From the NCBI RefSeq assembly GCF_048268085.1, contig NZ_JBLWWF010000008.1:86048-150047 (forward strand): DNA of 64,000 nucleotides, read 5' to 3'. The position numbers and the translations under genes were made by a program. Under the pieces are notes generated by a model. The model saw only the letters and a list, made by a program, of their open reading frames with translations, did not search any database and was not told where the DNA came from. Of the stretch, positions 9,218 to 17,531 are shown piece by piece; position 1 is the first letter of the stretch, and the number at the start of each line of letters is the position of its first letter. The DNA is from Neptunicella sp048268085 (lineage in GTDB: Bacteria; Pseudomonadota; Gammaproteobacteria; Enterobacterales; Alteromonadaceae).

Positions 9218-10348
9218 TTACTTGCTTTTCCAACTGTTAATATATTCAGAATCTTCCACTTCAGTCGCGGCTGCGCCAATTTCCAGCGCGTCACGGGTAT
9301 CCAGCATCACCGCCACTTCATCGGTAAAGGTTTTTTTATGCTGTAATCCAGCCTCAAAAGCTTTGGGGTGAGGGCCATGAGTAAATCCGGCAGGATGAAA
9401 GCTCACCATACCCGCATCAATATTATCGCGGCTGAAGAAGTCACCGGCATGGTAAAATAGGACTTCATCATAATCATCATTGCTATGATAAAAAGGAACT
9501 CTCAGGGCACCCGGATCACTCTCAATTGGACGAGGTACAAAAGTACACACCACAAAACGATTGGCCACAAAGGTAGTGTGCGCAGAAGGAGGCAGATGAT
9601 ACCGATGGCTCATCAGCGGACGAATATCTCGCCAGTTAATCCTAACGACACATAAATCCCCATGCCAACCAATGGCGTCCAACGGATTATAAGGGAAAGT
9701 AATAGTTGAAACCTGATTATGCCGTTTAACCTTAACCTGCCATTGATTTTCATCTTGCTGGTCGAGAAATGCCTGATCGATAACCGGGGTGTCCAACATT
9801 GCCGCATCAAATACCGCATGAGGGCCCACAATGCCTTTTTCTGGTAATTGGTAGCTATCATTGGTTGCCTCAATCATCAGAATAGTCATTGGCTCAGACG
9901 GCTCTAAACGCCATAACGTGGAACGGGGTAATACAATATAATCGCCATCCCGCACCGATAAGTGACCGTAATCACAATATAATTCCCCCTGACCACAATG
10001 GATAAATAACAACTCATCACCATCGGCATTACGCACCAATTCGGTCATATTCTGACGGCAATGCCACAGCCGATAACGGCAATGAGCATTATGTAATATT
10101 TCCGCAGCATCCCAAGGAGACTCGGCATTATTTTCATTAAGCTTATTTAAATCGAATAACCGTGGCCGCAACGGGCCTTGCCAGTCGCTCCAACCAGTGG
10201 GGGCATGGCGATGATGGAAATGAGTTGCAGGGCCAAAAAAGCCACTGCGTCCCACTTCACGTTCATAAATTCCCTGTTCGGGAAAATCCGCATGAGCCTG
10301 GCGGGAAATGGTGCCCTGCTGACGGGGAAAATGGATCCATTTACGCAT
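9218..10348 (-). CDS. hmgA: Homogentisate 1,2-dioxygenase
   Basis: A 376-residue cupin-fold iron dioxygenase that opens the ring of homogentisate to give maleylacetoacetate. The C-terminal region contains EVLFYHAGDFFSRD and GMVSFHPAGFTHGPHPKAFE, which hold the iron-ligand histidines and glutamate of this family. It is somewhat shorter than the approximately 430-residue pseudomonad enzyme, as in the form common in marine gammaproteobacteria. Its start overlaps the end of hppD by 8 bases, which suggests translational coupling. Confidence 0.93.
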   Translation of the reverse strand: MRKWIHFPRQQGTISRQAHADFPEQGIYEREVGRSGFFGPATHFHHRHAPTGWSDWQGPLRPRLFDLNKLNENNAESPWDAAEILHNAHCRYRLWHCRQNMTELVRNADGDELLFIHCGQGELYCDYGHLSVRDGDYIVLPRSTLWRLEPSEPMTILMIEATNDSYQLPEKGIVGPHAVFDAAMLDTPVIDQAFLDQQDENQWQVKVKRHNQVSTITFPYNPLDAIGWHGDLCVVRINWRDIRPLMSHRYHLPPSAHTTFVANRFVVCTFVPRPIESDPGALRVPFYHSNDDYDEVLFYHAGDFFSRDNIDAGMVSFHPAGFTHGPHPKAFEAGLQHKKTFTDEVAVMLDTRDALEIGAAATEVEDSEYINSWKSK

Positions 10349-11417
10349 TTTCTATTACGCCACGACGAATTTGATCTTCTTCAATAGATTCAAATAACGC
10401 TTTGAAGTTTCCTTCGCCAAAACCTTCATTGCCTTTACGTTGAATAATTTCGAAGAATACCGGGCCAATCACCGTATCGGTAAATATTTGCAATAGTATA
10501 CCGTCTTTCATGGGTGCACCGTCGATCAGGATATTCAGTTCATGCAGCAGCGCTAAGTCTTCACCATGTCCTTCAACCCGCTCGTTAACTTTTTCATAAT
10601 AAGTATCAGGGGTCTGCATAAATTTAAGTCCGCGCGACTTGAGATTTCTAACTGTAGCGTAAATATCGTCTGTCGCCAGTGCAATATGCTGGATCCCTTC
10701 GCCATTGTATTCGCGAATAAACTCTTCTATCTGTGATTTATCATCTGAAGATTCATTGATTGGAATACGAATTTTACCGCAAGGTCCGGTCATCGCTTTA
10801 CTGACTAAACCGGTTAATTTACCTTCAATATCGAAGTAACGAATTTCACGGAAATTAGCAATTTTTTCATAGAAAGTCGCCCATACAGACATGTTGCCAC
10901 GTTTAACATTATGAGTTAGGTGATCCAACTCGATTAATCCCGCATCGGCTTGCTGTAATGAAGCTTTCCAATCCGGATAAAACTTGAAATCCACTTCATA
11001 AATGGATTCATCACCATAGCGGTCAACAAAATATAACGTGCTTTCACCAATGCCGTAAACGGCTGGAATGTTTAGCTCCATTGCGCCCAAATTTCCAACA
11101 AACTGTTTGGCTCCATTTTCAATCGCGTGAGCCAACGCTTTATTGGCATCTTTCACTCGCCAGGCCATACCACAAACACTAGGCCCGTGTTTGCGAGAGA
11201 ACGCTTCTGCCTGTGAGGATGGTTCGGCATTTACAATAAAATTAATATCACCTTGTTTAAATAACCACACTCGCTTGGAACGATGCTGCGCTACTTCGGC
11301 AAAGCCCAGTGATAAAAATAAATCTTTTAATGCTTTAATACCTGCGTCATCAGCCGCAGTGTATTCAACAAATTCAAAGCCATCACAACCAATAGGGTTA
11401 AATGCATTGTCAGTCAT
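10341..11417 (-). CDS. hppD: 4-hydroxyphenylpyruvate dioxygenase
   Basis: A 358-residue two-domain vicinal-oxygen-chelate dioxygenase that converts 4-hydroxyphenylpyruvate to homogentisate. DHLTHNV (first iron His), GIQHIAL (second iron His) and the C-terminal GPVFFEIIQRKGNEGFGEGNF block (Glu ligand) are intact. The start is placed at 11417 (MTDNAFNPIG), which matches the family N-terminus; an upstream in-frame ATG at 11468 would add 17 unrelated residues. It is the first gene of hppD-hmgA-fahA-maiA and has a TyrR-box-like palindrome 111 bp upstream (11528-11545). Confidence 0.95.
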   Translation of the reverse strand: MTDNAFNPIGCDGFEFVEYTAADDAGIKALKDLFLSLGFAEVAQHRSKRVWLFKQGDINFIVNAEPSSQAEAFSRKHGPSVCGMAWRVKDANKALAHAIENGAKQFVGNLGAMELNIPAVYGIGESTLYFVDRYGDESIYEVDFKFYPDWKASLQQADAGLIELDHLTHNVKRGNMSVWATFYEKIANFREIRYFDIEGKLTGLVSKAMTGPCGKIRIPINESSDDKSQIEEFIREYNGEGIQHIALATDDIYATVRNLKSRGLKFMQTPDTYYEKVNERVEGHGEDLALLHELNILIDGAPMKDGILLQIFTDTVIGPVFFEIIQRKGNEGFGEGNFKALFESIEEDQIRRGVIENA

Positions 11418-11527
11418 AGGAATTCTCTTTTTATTTAATAGCGATTTGATATAGCCAATAGACCGCAAATAAAGGCTAAAGAGAAGATCACCACAACTGA
11501 CGTTTTTTTGGACACACTAGCGATTTA

Positions 11528-11545
11528 TGTAATGGAATAATTACA
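11528..11545. promoter_or_regulatory. Candidate TyrR box upstream of hppD
   Basis: TGTAAT, six bases, ATTACA: an 18-bp palindrome that keeps the required G and C 15 bases apart and matches the consensus TGTAAA-N6-TTTACA at 10 of 12 positions. It lies 111 bp before the hppD start, next to the gene for the TyrR-type regulator. Confidence 0.65.
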
Positions 11546-11564
11546 ATCAGCTAATAAATAAAAA

Positions 11565-11592
11565 ATGCCGCACAAATAACTCTGTGCGGCAT
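11565..11592 (-). terminator. Rho-independent terminator of tyrR
   Basis: ATGCCGCACA and TGTGCGGCAT form a perfect 10-bp stem with an 8-base loop, followed on the minus strand by six T. It is placed just past the tyrR stop and upstream of the hppD promoter region. Confidence 0.85.
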
Positions 11593-11626
11593 ATATAAAT
11601 GGAATGTTTACGTTACAACAATGTAA

Positions 11627-13183
11627 CTATAATTTGACAGACTTTTTATTAATCCCGTAATCGCGCAATTTATTGGCAATCGCAGTATGACTTAAGCCCA
11701 GCTTACGGGCTAACTGACGAGTACTAGGGTGAGCTGGATATAAGCGTCTTAGCAGATCTTTTTCAAAGTTTTTAACCGCATCATCCAAACTGCCTTCAAA
11801 CTCTTCTGCAAAATAGCTCATATTTGAAGTGGCACCTGGTAATTGAATATTGTCTTTGGTTAATTCACTGCCTTCCATTAATGAAACCGCACGGTACATG
11901 GCATTTTCCAATTGGCGCACATTACCCGGCCACGGATAAGACTGTAAATACTCCACACAACTACGATTCAATTTAGGCGCACGGCACCCCACTTTACTGC
12001 TGTGCTGTTTAACAAAACGCTCTGCTAACGGCACGATGTCTTGCTTGCGTTCACGTAATGGCGGAATAGTCATACTCATGACATTTAAACGATAAAATAA
12101 ATCCTCGCGAAACAGACCGTCTTGCACCATTTTGTTTAGATCTTTATGAGTAGTGCAAATAATCCGCACATCTACTGAAACCTCTTTGGCGTCACCGACC
12201 CGTCGGAAAGAACCGTCGTGCAAGACGCGTAACAACTTGGCTTGTAGCTGTGCAGACATATCGCCTACTTCATCCAGAAATAATGTGCCACCTTGGGCTT
12301 GTTCAAATAGTCCCGTTTTACTCTCGCTTTGACCAAATGCCCCGGGGCCATAACCAAATAGTTCAGTTTCAGCAACGTTATCCGGCAACGATGCACAATT
12401 AAGCGCTAAAAAGGCTTGTTCGGCACGTCGGCTAGCCAAATGACATGAGCGTGCCAACAGTTCTTTACCGGTTCCCGTTTCCCCTATAATAAGAATTGGC
12501 GCATCCAGTTCAGCCATCTTGCGAGCCTCGCGAATGATTTTTTTCATCGACTGACTGTTAGCCTGGATCCGGCTAAAACTTTCACCATCAGTTTGGTTAA
12601 ACGCATTAATTTGTTGTCCCAAACGATATTCCGATTTCAATACCAATACCGCACCCGCCAAAATATTACCGCCTTCTACATCGGCCACCATCACCGGCAT
12701 AATGTCAGCAATATAATCTTGTTCAATAAACTGCACTTTATGGGTTTGTGCCTGAATATCGTTTTGATCCATCCAACGATTAAAGTTGAAGCCTTTAACT
12801 AACTCGTTTATCTCCTGACCTTTAATTTGTTCGGCACTGGTTTCCAAACCACTAATGACTGCCTCGTTAACCAGAACTACACGGCCTTTAGGATCGATAG
12901 AAAAAACCGGATCAGGTAAGGTTTGTAACAAAGTAGCTAATTGGTGCTTCTCTCGTTCATTGGGCATGTAAGGCGTGGTTTTTACGTCGGAAATACCGTC
13001 AATACGACGAATTTCTGGCATCAAGTGCTGAAACTCGGCAAATTCGATATTAGGGAAATACAAATAAATTTTGCCCACTTTATCTATTTCAATGCCCTTA
13101 AGGTCGATCTCATGTCGCACTAAAATATCCAAAATATCCTGAGCAATACCTAAACGATCCTGACAGGTAATTTCCAAACGCAT
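11627..13183 (-). CDS. tyrR: TyrR-type transcriptional regulator of aromatic amino acid metabolism
   Basis: A 518-residue protein with an N-terminal ACT domain (residues 1-75), a PAS domain (about 78-190), an AAA+ sigma-54-interaction-type domain (Walker A GETGTGKE, Walker B GTLFLDEVGD) and a C-terminal TyrR-type HTH (RQLARKLGLSHTAIANKLRDYG). The GAFTGA loop required to contact sigma-54 is replaced by GAFGQS, as expected for TyrR proteins that act on sigma-70 promoters. It should sense aromatic amino acids and control the surrounding phh and hpp/hmg genes. A box at 13208-13225 suggests autoregulation. Confidence 0.93.
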   Translation of the reverse strand: MRLEITCQDRLGIAQDILDILVRHEIDLKGIEIDKVGKIYLYFPNIEFAEFQHLMPEIRRIDGISDVKTTPYMPNEREKHQLATLLQTLPDPVFSIDPKGRVVLVNEAVISGLETSAEQIKGQEINELVKGFNFNRWMDQNDIQAQTHKVQFIEQDYIADIMPVMVADVEGGNILAGAVLVLKSEYRLGQQINAFNQTDGESFSRIQANSQSMKKIIREARKMAELDAPILIIGETGTGKELLARSCHLASRRAEQAFLALNCASLPDNVAETELFGYGPGAFGQSESKTGLFEQAQGGTLFLDEVGDMSAQLQAKLLRVLHDGSFRRVGDAKEVSVDVRIICTTHKDLNKMVQDGLFREDLFYRLNVMSMTIPPLRERKQDIVPLAERFVKQHSSKVGCRAPKLNRSCVEYLQSYPWPGNVRQLENAMYRAVSLMEGSELTKDNIQLPGATSNMSYFAEEFEGSLDDAVKNFEKDLLRRLYPAHPSTRQLARKLGLSHTAIANKLRDYGINKKSVKL

Positions 13184-13207
13184 TATGTGAACCTAATAGA
13201 AGATAAG

Positions 13208-13225
13208 TGTAAAGATTTTATTACG
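13208..13225. promoter_or_regulatory. Candidate TyrR box upstream of tyrR
   Basis: TGTAAA, six bases, ATTACG: the left half is perfect and the right half matches 4 of 6, with the G-C spacing of true boxes. It lies 25-42 bp before the tyrR start, a position suited to autorepression. Confidence 0.5.
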
Positions 13226-13359
13226 AAAGGCGATTAAATATCAACTATGAGAATAGAAAACTTCGTTGCGAAGTATTTCATTATGGCCTGTTTAGCACCC
13301 ACATATAATAAATGTGAATGATAAACAGAGCCGTAACTAAATAGTCATTTTAACCAACA

Positions 13360-13698
13360 TTACTGCTGTAGTTCATCGGTTTTAGCAGCACAGATAAAAT
13401 CATTTTTATGCAAACCATTGATTTTATGTGTCCACCAGGTAACGGTGACTTTACCCCATTCCAGTAATATTGACGGATGATGGAACTCAGCTTCGGCTAA
13501 CTCGCCAACTTTATTGGCAAATGCCATCGCTAATTTGAAGTTTTTAAAGGTGAACTCTCGTTCCAGTTGCATAATGCCATCGCGGGCAACAGGCACCCAA
13601 TCCGGAATAATTTTCATTAATTCGGCTAATTCCTGATCTGTTACTTTAGGCGCATCCGCTTGGCAAGCTTCACACTTCTGGTTACTTAATTCTGACAT
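13360..13698 (-). CDS. phhB: Pterin-4a-carbinolamine dehydratase
   Basis: A 112-residue PCD/DCoH-family protein. The conserved EFHHPSILLEW and VTWWTHKINGLHKNDF blocks carry the catalytic histidines. It dehydrates 4a-hydroxytetrahydropterin formed during phenylalanine hydroxylation so that the cofactor can be reused. It follows phhA by 17 bp on the same strand, the usual phhAB operon. An N-terminal extension of about 20 residues has two CxxC-like cysteines (CEACQ), which is common in this bacterial form. Confidence 0.93.
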   Translation of the reverse strand: MSELSNQKCEACQADAPKVTDQELAELMKIIPDWVPVARDGIMQLEREFTFKNFKLAMAFANKVGELAEAEFHHPSILLEWGKVTVTWWTHKINGLHKNDFICAAKTDELQQ

Positions 13699-13715
13699 AC
13701 GTTTTTAATCTCCTG

Positions 13716-14516
13716 TTAACTGGCCATTTTATCTTTAGGCGGAAACTTGGCTGGATGTAAACCCAAGGATTTGGCTTGCTCAACCAACTCCATAATATCC
13801 AGCTCAGCAATATCGTGTAATTGATGCAGTCCATCAATACTGTAATAGATTGGCTGCATAATATCGATTCGATATGGCGTTCTGAGCGCATCTAACACAT
13901 TCATTGGCATTCTTTCAGGTTTGTCACTGTCCAATGCATATAAGGTTTCACCGGGGGAGGATAAAATCCCACCGCCATAAATGCGCTGACCTTGAGGGGT
14001 ATTTAACAAACCAAATTCGACCGTAAACCAATATAATCTAGCTAAATAGGCACGATCTTGCTTACTCGCCTGATACCCCAATTTACCGTAAGTATGCGTG
14101 AAATGAGCAAAATCAGGGTTAGTCAGCAATGGGCAATGCCCAAAAATTTCATGAAATACGTCCGGCTCACGCAAATAATCAAATTCTTCCCGACTACGAA
14201 TAAAGGTGGCAACCGGAAATTCTTTATTAGCCAGCATTCGAAAAAACTGGTCAAAGTCAATCAGTGCCGGTACTTGGCTAATTTTCCAACCAGTATGTTC
14301 CTGTAATACGGCGTTAACTTCATGTAATTGCGGAATACGATGTCGTGGCAAGGCTAATTTTTCAAGTCCATGCAAATATTCATTACAAGCACGTCCCTCA
14401 AGCAATGAAAGCTGGCGTTCTAGCAGTTCTTGCCATATTAAATTTTCTTCATCGTTCCAGTGCACGATCCCATCTTGATCTGGTTGCCTGGAAACATAGT
14501 GTGACTCTTTACTCAT
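13716..14516 (-). CDS. phhA: Phenylalanine-4-hydroxylase
   Basis: A 266-residue monomeric bacterial aromatic amino acid hydroxylase. The iron-binding histidines are in HEIFGHCP (HX4H, about residues 137-142), with the glutamate ligand following in FTVEFGL. It hydroxylates phenylalanine to tyrosine with tetrahydropterin and oxygen. It is the first gene of phhAB; two TyrR-box-like sites lie 40-140 bp upstream. Confidence 0.95.
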   Translation of the reverse strand: MSKESHYVSRQPDQDGIVHWNDEENLIWQELLERQLSLLEGRACNEYLHGLEKLALPRHRIPQLHEVNAVLQEHTGWKISQVPALIDFDQFFRMLANKEFPVATFIRSREEFDYLREPDVFHEIFGHCPLLTNPDFAHFTHTYGKLGYQASKQDRAYLARLYWFTVEFGLLNTPQGQRIYGGGILSSPGETLYALDSDKPERMPMNVLDALRTPYRIDIMQPIYYSIDGLHQLHDIAELDIMELVEQAKSLGLHPAKFPPKDKMAS

Positions 14517-14555
14517 TACTAACTTACCCTTTTCTCATCAAATCCACGAGAATGC

Positions 14556-14573
14556 TGAAAGGTTCAATTTACA
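14556..14573. promoter_or_regulatory. Candidate TyrR box 1 upstream of phhA
   Basis: TGAAAG, six bases, TTTACA: one half-site is perfect and the other matches 4 of 6, with G and C 15 bases apart. It lies 40-57 bp upstream of the phhA start. Confidence 0.4.
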
Positions 14574-14636
14574 ATGAGTCTACTGTTTTGCTGAGGGAGG
14601 AGAAACGGTGGATGGCAATTCAAAGCAACGCCATGT

Positions 14637-14654
14637 CGTAACATTTAATTTACA
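14637..14654. promoter_or_regulatory. Candidate TyrR box 2 upstream of phhA
   Basis: CGTAAC, six bases, TTTACA: a perfect right half and 4 of 6 on the left, with correct spacing. It lies 121-138 bp upstream of phhA, 81 bp from box 1, so both could lie on about the same face of the DNA. Confidence 0.45.
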
Positions 14655-14800
14655 ATAATCACTATAAACACCATTCAATGCCGCATGACAACATAAAAAA
14701 TAAGTTATTTGTAAACATTATATTCCATCAGATGTAAAAAAATGGCTTGAGCAACCCATGCATCAAACCATTTTTAGTCCTCCACGCTAATGGAATGCAA

Positions 14801-15235
14801 TTACAACTTGCTAATTTCCCTATTGAGTTGGAACTCGGTACTGGTCACGTAATGCTCCATATTACGCAATTTTTGTTCAATCTGAGTATAGTGCTGCTTA
14901 AGGTCCTGACAGGCCTGCTTAGCCGTTTCACCTGATTGCCACACTTTGGTTTTAACCTCAACACTGCCGGTTTCAGCCGAGTCGTTATACCATCCCTTGC
15001 CTTTTTGTTTAAATGCGTGACTTGCTTGCTGAAACGCATTTGGTTTTTTGTCTAAAATAAACCAGGCGGCAATATAAGCAACAACGAAAAAAGGTCCACT
15101 ACCCAGTAGTGCTGCAGTGATCACCAAAATCCTGACTAACCACACTTCCATCCCAAAGTAAGTTGCCACCCCAGCACAAACACCTGCGATCTTTCCTTTA
15201 GCCGGATCACGATACAGTTCACGTTTTGTACTCAT
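14801..15235 (-). CDS. pspC: Phage shock protein C (PspC domain)
   Basis: A 144-residue inner-membrane protein. The PspC domain (residues 1-62) includes LYRDPAKGKIAGVCAGVATYFG and one or two membrane spans; a C-terminal coiled-coil follows (about 100-140). With PspB it senses membrane stress and draws PspA from PspF, releasing transcription. Its start overlaps the pspB stop by 4 bases. The C-terminal part is longer and more helical than in small PspC proteins. Confidence 0.92.
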   Translation of the reverse strand: MSTKRELYRDPAKGKIAGVCAGVATYFGMEVWLVRILVITAALLGSGPFFVVAYIAAWFILDKKPNAFQQASHAFKQKGKGWYNDSAETGSVEVKTKVWQSGETAKQACQDLKQHYTQIEQKLRNMEHYVTSTEFQLNREISKL

Positions 15236-15465
15236 AATTTACTCCTCCACTCAGGAGAATCAGCATCCAAGATAGCTTCAAGCGTATTAATTCGATCTGA
15301 CATCTGCTCTGCTTTGGCAGCTAATTCCTTAATGGTTTCGTACTCATCAGCGGTTAATCCTTGACTTACCTGACGCTTACTCCGGTAATGCAAGATTAAC
15401 CAGATTGGCGCGACAAAAATCATAAAGATAATAATCGGTGCCATTAGTAGGTCAAAATCTATCAC
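15232..15465 (-). CDS. pspB: Phage shock protein B
   Basis: A 77-residue protein with an N-terminal membrane helix (residues 5-27) and a cytoplasmic coiled coil that ends in DADSPEWR, typical of PspB. It partners PspC in the membrane-stress relay. It sits between pspA (26 bp upstream) and pspC (overlap of 4 bp). Confidence 0.92.
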   Translation of the reverse strand: MIDFDLLMAPIIIFMIFVAPIWLILHYRSKRQVSQGLTADEYETIKELAAKAEQMSDRINTLEAILDADSPEWRSKL

Positions 15466-15491
15466 GGTCGACTCCTTCTACTTGCCGTTAG

Positions 15492-16181
15492 TTATTTTTT
15501 AGTGGTTTTAGCCGCTGGTTTTGCTTTGCTGGCAAGTTTGCTTTTTAATGCAGCTAACTCATCATCCACTTTATTAGAGGACTCTAAATCCTTAAATTCG
15601 TCTTGCAAAGTCCGTTTACCTAAATCATAGGCATCGACCTGTGATTCCAAGTCATCTATACGATTCTCATATCGTTCAAAACGAAACATGGCGTCATCAA
15701 CTTTTGAGCTGTCCAGTTTACGCTTCACTTCCAAGCGTGAGCTAGCCGTCTTCTGACGCATAATGATAGATTTCTGACGATTTTTAGCATCCGCCAGCTT
15801 TTCCTGAAGCTGCAATACTTCACTTTGCAACTTGGTAATCTGCTCTTCTACCAACATCAACTCATCACGCAATGCTGATGCATTGTCCGCTGACTTTTTC
15901 TTCTCGACTAATGCCGCTCTGGCCAAGTCTTCACGATCTTTGCTAATGGCCAGTTCTGCTTTAGCCTGCCAATCCGCTTCACTTTCTTCAAGTTTACTTA
16001 CTTGACGAGCAATATCCTTTTTATTTGCGATAGTTTTAGCTGACACAGAGCGCACTTCAACCAGCGTATCTTCCATCTCCTGGATGATTAAACGCACCAT
16101 TTTTTCCGGATCTTCTGCTTTATCCAATAATGAATTAATATTTGAGTTCACAATATCGGTGAAACGCGAAAAAATACCCAT
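15492..16181 (-). CDS. pspA: Phage shock protein A
   Basis: A 229-residue, almost wholly helical PspA/IM30 (ESCRT-III-like) protein. MGIFSRFTDIVNSNINSLLDKAEDPEKMVRLIIQEME is the amphipathic N-terminal helix and first coiled-coil segment (given here only in outline: residues 1-37). It binds and stabilises stressed inner membrane and inhibits PspF. It is first in pspABC and divergent from pspF, with a probable sigma-54 promoter about 85 bp upstream. Confidence 0.95.
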   Translation of the reverse strand: MGIFSRFTDIVNSNINSLLDKAEDPEKMVRLIIQEMEDTLVEVRSVSAKTIANKKDIARQVSKLEESEADWQAKAELAISKDREDLARAALVEKKKSADNASALRDELMLVEEQITKLQSEVLQLQEKLADAKNRQKSIIMRQKTASSRLEVKRKLDSSKVDDAMFRFERYENRIDDLESQVDAYDLGKRTLQDEFKDLESSNKVDDELAALKSKLASKAKPAAKTTKK

Positions 16182-16266
16182 TGTATTTACCTCATGTTGT
16201 TACAGTGTTTGATTCAATTTTGGTTAAATTGAGTTAATTAAACCTATGTTGAGAATATATTTACTT

Positions 16267-16283
16267 ATTCAATTAACAGGCCA
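16267..16283 (-). promoter_or_regulatory. Candidate sigma-54 promoter of pspABC
   Basis: On the minus strand TGGCCT, five bases, TTGAAT resembles the -24/-12 consensus TGGCAC-N5-TTGCAT. The GG is intact but the -12 GC reads GA. It lies 86-102 bp before pspA and faces away from pspF, whose product activates sigma-54 promoters. Confidence 0.45.
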
Positions 16284-16418
16284 ACAATGAAGACAAACTA
16301 ACTTATTGATTTTTATCGAATATTAATTTACTACCTTTTTCATATCACATACAATATTATTTAGTTAAACCAACTTTTAGCCGTTTAGACCACTTTTTAA
16401 GGATTCAATCCAACTGAC

Positions 16419-17519
16419 ATGAGTCGCTTTCGTAAACAAGATAATCTACTCGGGCAATCCAACAGCTTTCTTGAAGTGCTGGAACAGGTTTCCCAAGTCG
16501 CTCAGTTAAACAAGCCCGTGATGATTATTGGTGAACGGGGTACCGGCAAAGAATTAATTGCGGCACGGTTACATTATTTGTCCAAACGCTGGGATCAAAC
16601 CTATCTCACTTTAAATTGCGCAGCATTGAATGAAAATTTACTGGAAAGTGAATTATTCGGCTATGAAGCAGGTGCCTTTACTGGTGCTGCTAAACGACGT
16701 GAAGGTCGTTTCGAAATTGCCCATCAAGGTACCTTGTTTTTGGATGAATTAGCTAATACCTCCGGATTGGTGCAGGAAAAACTACTACGGGTAGTGGAAT
16801 ATGGTGAATTTGAACGTGTGGGTGGTGCCAGAACCGTCAAAACCGATGTCCGGCTGATTGCAGCGACGAATGAGGATTTACCTTCGCTCGCTGCCCAAGG
16901 CGAATTTAGAGCCGATTTACTCGACCGCTTAGCGTTTGATGTAATTACCTTACCGCCACTTCGGCATCGCCAAGAAGACATCATGTTATTAGCCGAACAT
17001 TTTGCGATTAATATGGCTCGAGAATTAGAGATGGAGCTATTCAGTGGTTTTACCGATAAGGCCCGTCGTACGTTGCTTGAATATGAATGGCCAGGCAATA
17101 TTCGTGAATTGAAAAACGTAGTGGAGCGAGCCGTATATCGGTGTAATAACCCACATTTGCCCGTCCATGAAATTATCCTTGATCCTTTCGAGTCCAGTTT
17201 CCGCCCTGCCGGACGAATAAAAACCCAAGACAGAATTCAGCACACGGCTCCTTCACCGGCATCGTCTTCATCAGGTACCAAACCCGTTGAAGCGGTCAAG
17301 CAACCTCAACCAACACCACAAGCAGTAGAACGGGTATTTCCGCTAGACCTTAAACAGGTAGCGCAAGACTTCGAAGTAGACCTGATTAAGCAAGCCCTGG
17401 CCGATAGTCAATTTAATCAAAAGAAAACTGCCGAAAAACTGTGTTTGACCTATCATCAGCTCAGAGGATATTTAAAAAAATACAATCTGCTGGAAAGTGC
17501 CGGTGATGAACAAGAATAA
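16419..17519 (+). CDS. pspF: PspF, sigma-54-dependent activator of the phage-shock operon
   Basis: A 366-residue enhancer-binding protein without an N-terminal receiver domain, as usual for PspF. The AAA+ domain has Walker A GERGTGKE, an intact GAFTGA loop (so it can contact sigma-54), Walker B GTLFLDELAN and an R-finger region. A Pro/Ser/Thr-rich linker (about residues 268-305) leads to the C-terminal Fis-type HTH (KKTAEKLCLTYHQLRGYLKK). It is divergent from pspA and lies 12 bp before sapA. Confidence 0.93.
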   Translation: MSRFRKQDNLLGQSNSFLEVLEQVSQVAQLNKPVMIIGERGTGKELIAARLHYLSKRWDQTYLTLNCAALNENLLESELFGYEAGAFTGAAKRREGRFEIAHQGTLFLDELANTSGLVQEKLLRVVEYGEFERVGGARTVKTDVRLIAATNEDLPSLAAQGEFRADLLDRLAFDVITLPPLRHRQEDIMLLAEHFAINMARELEMELFSGFTDKARRTLLEYEWPGNIRELKNVVERAVYRCNNPHLPVHEIILDPFESSFRPAGRIKTQDRIQHTAPSPASSSSGTKPVEAVKQPQPTPQAVERVFPLDLKQVAQDFEVDLIKQALADSQFNQKKTAEKLCLTYHQLRGYLKKYNLLESAGDEQE

Positions 17520-17531
17520 GTTGACGTTAAA

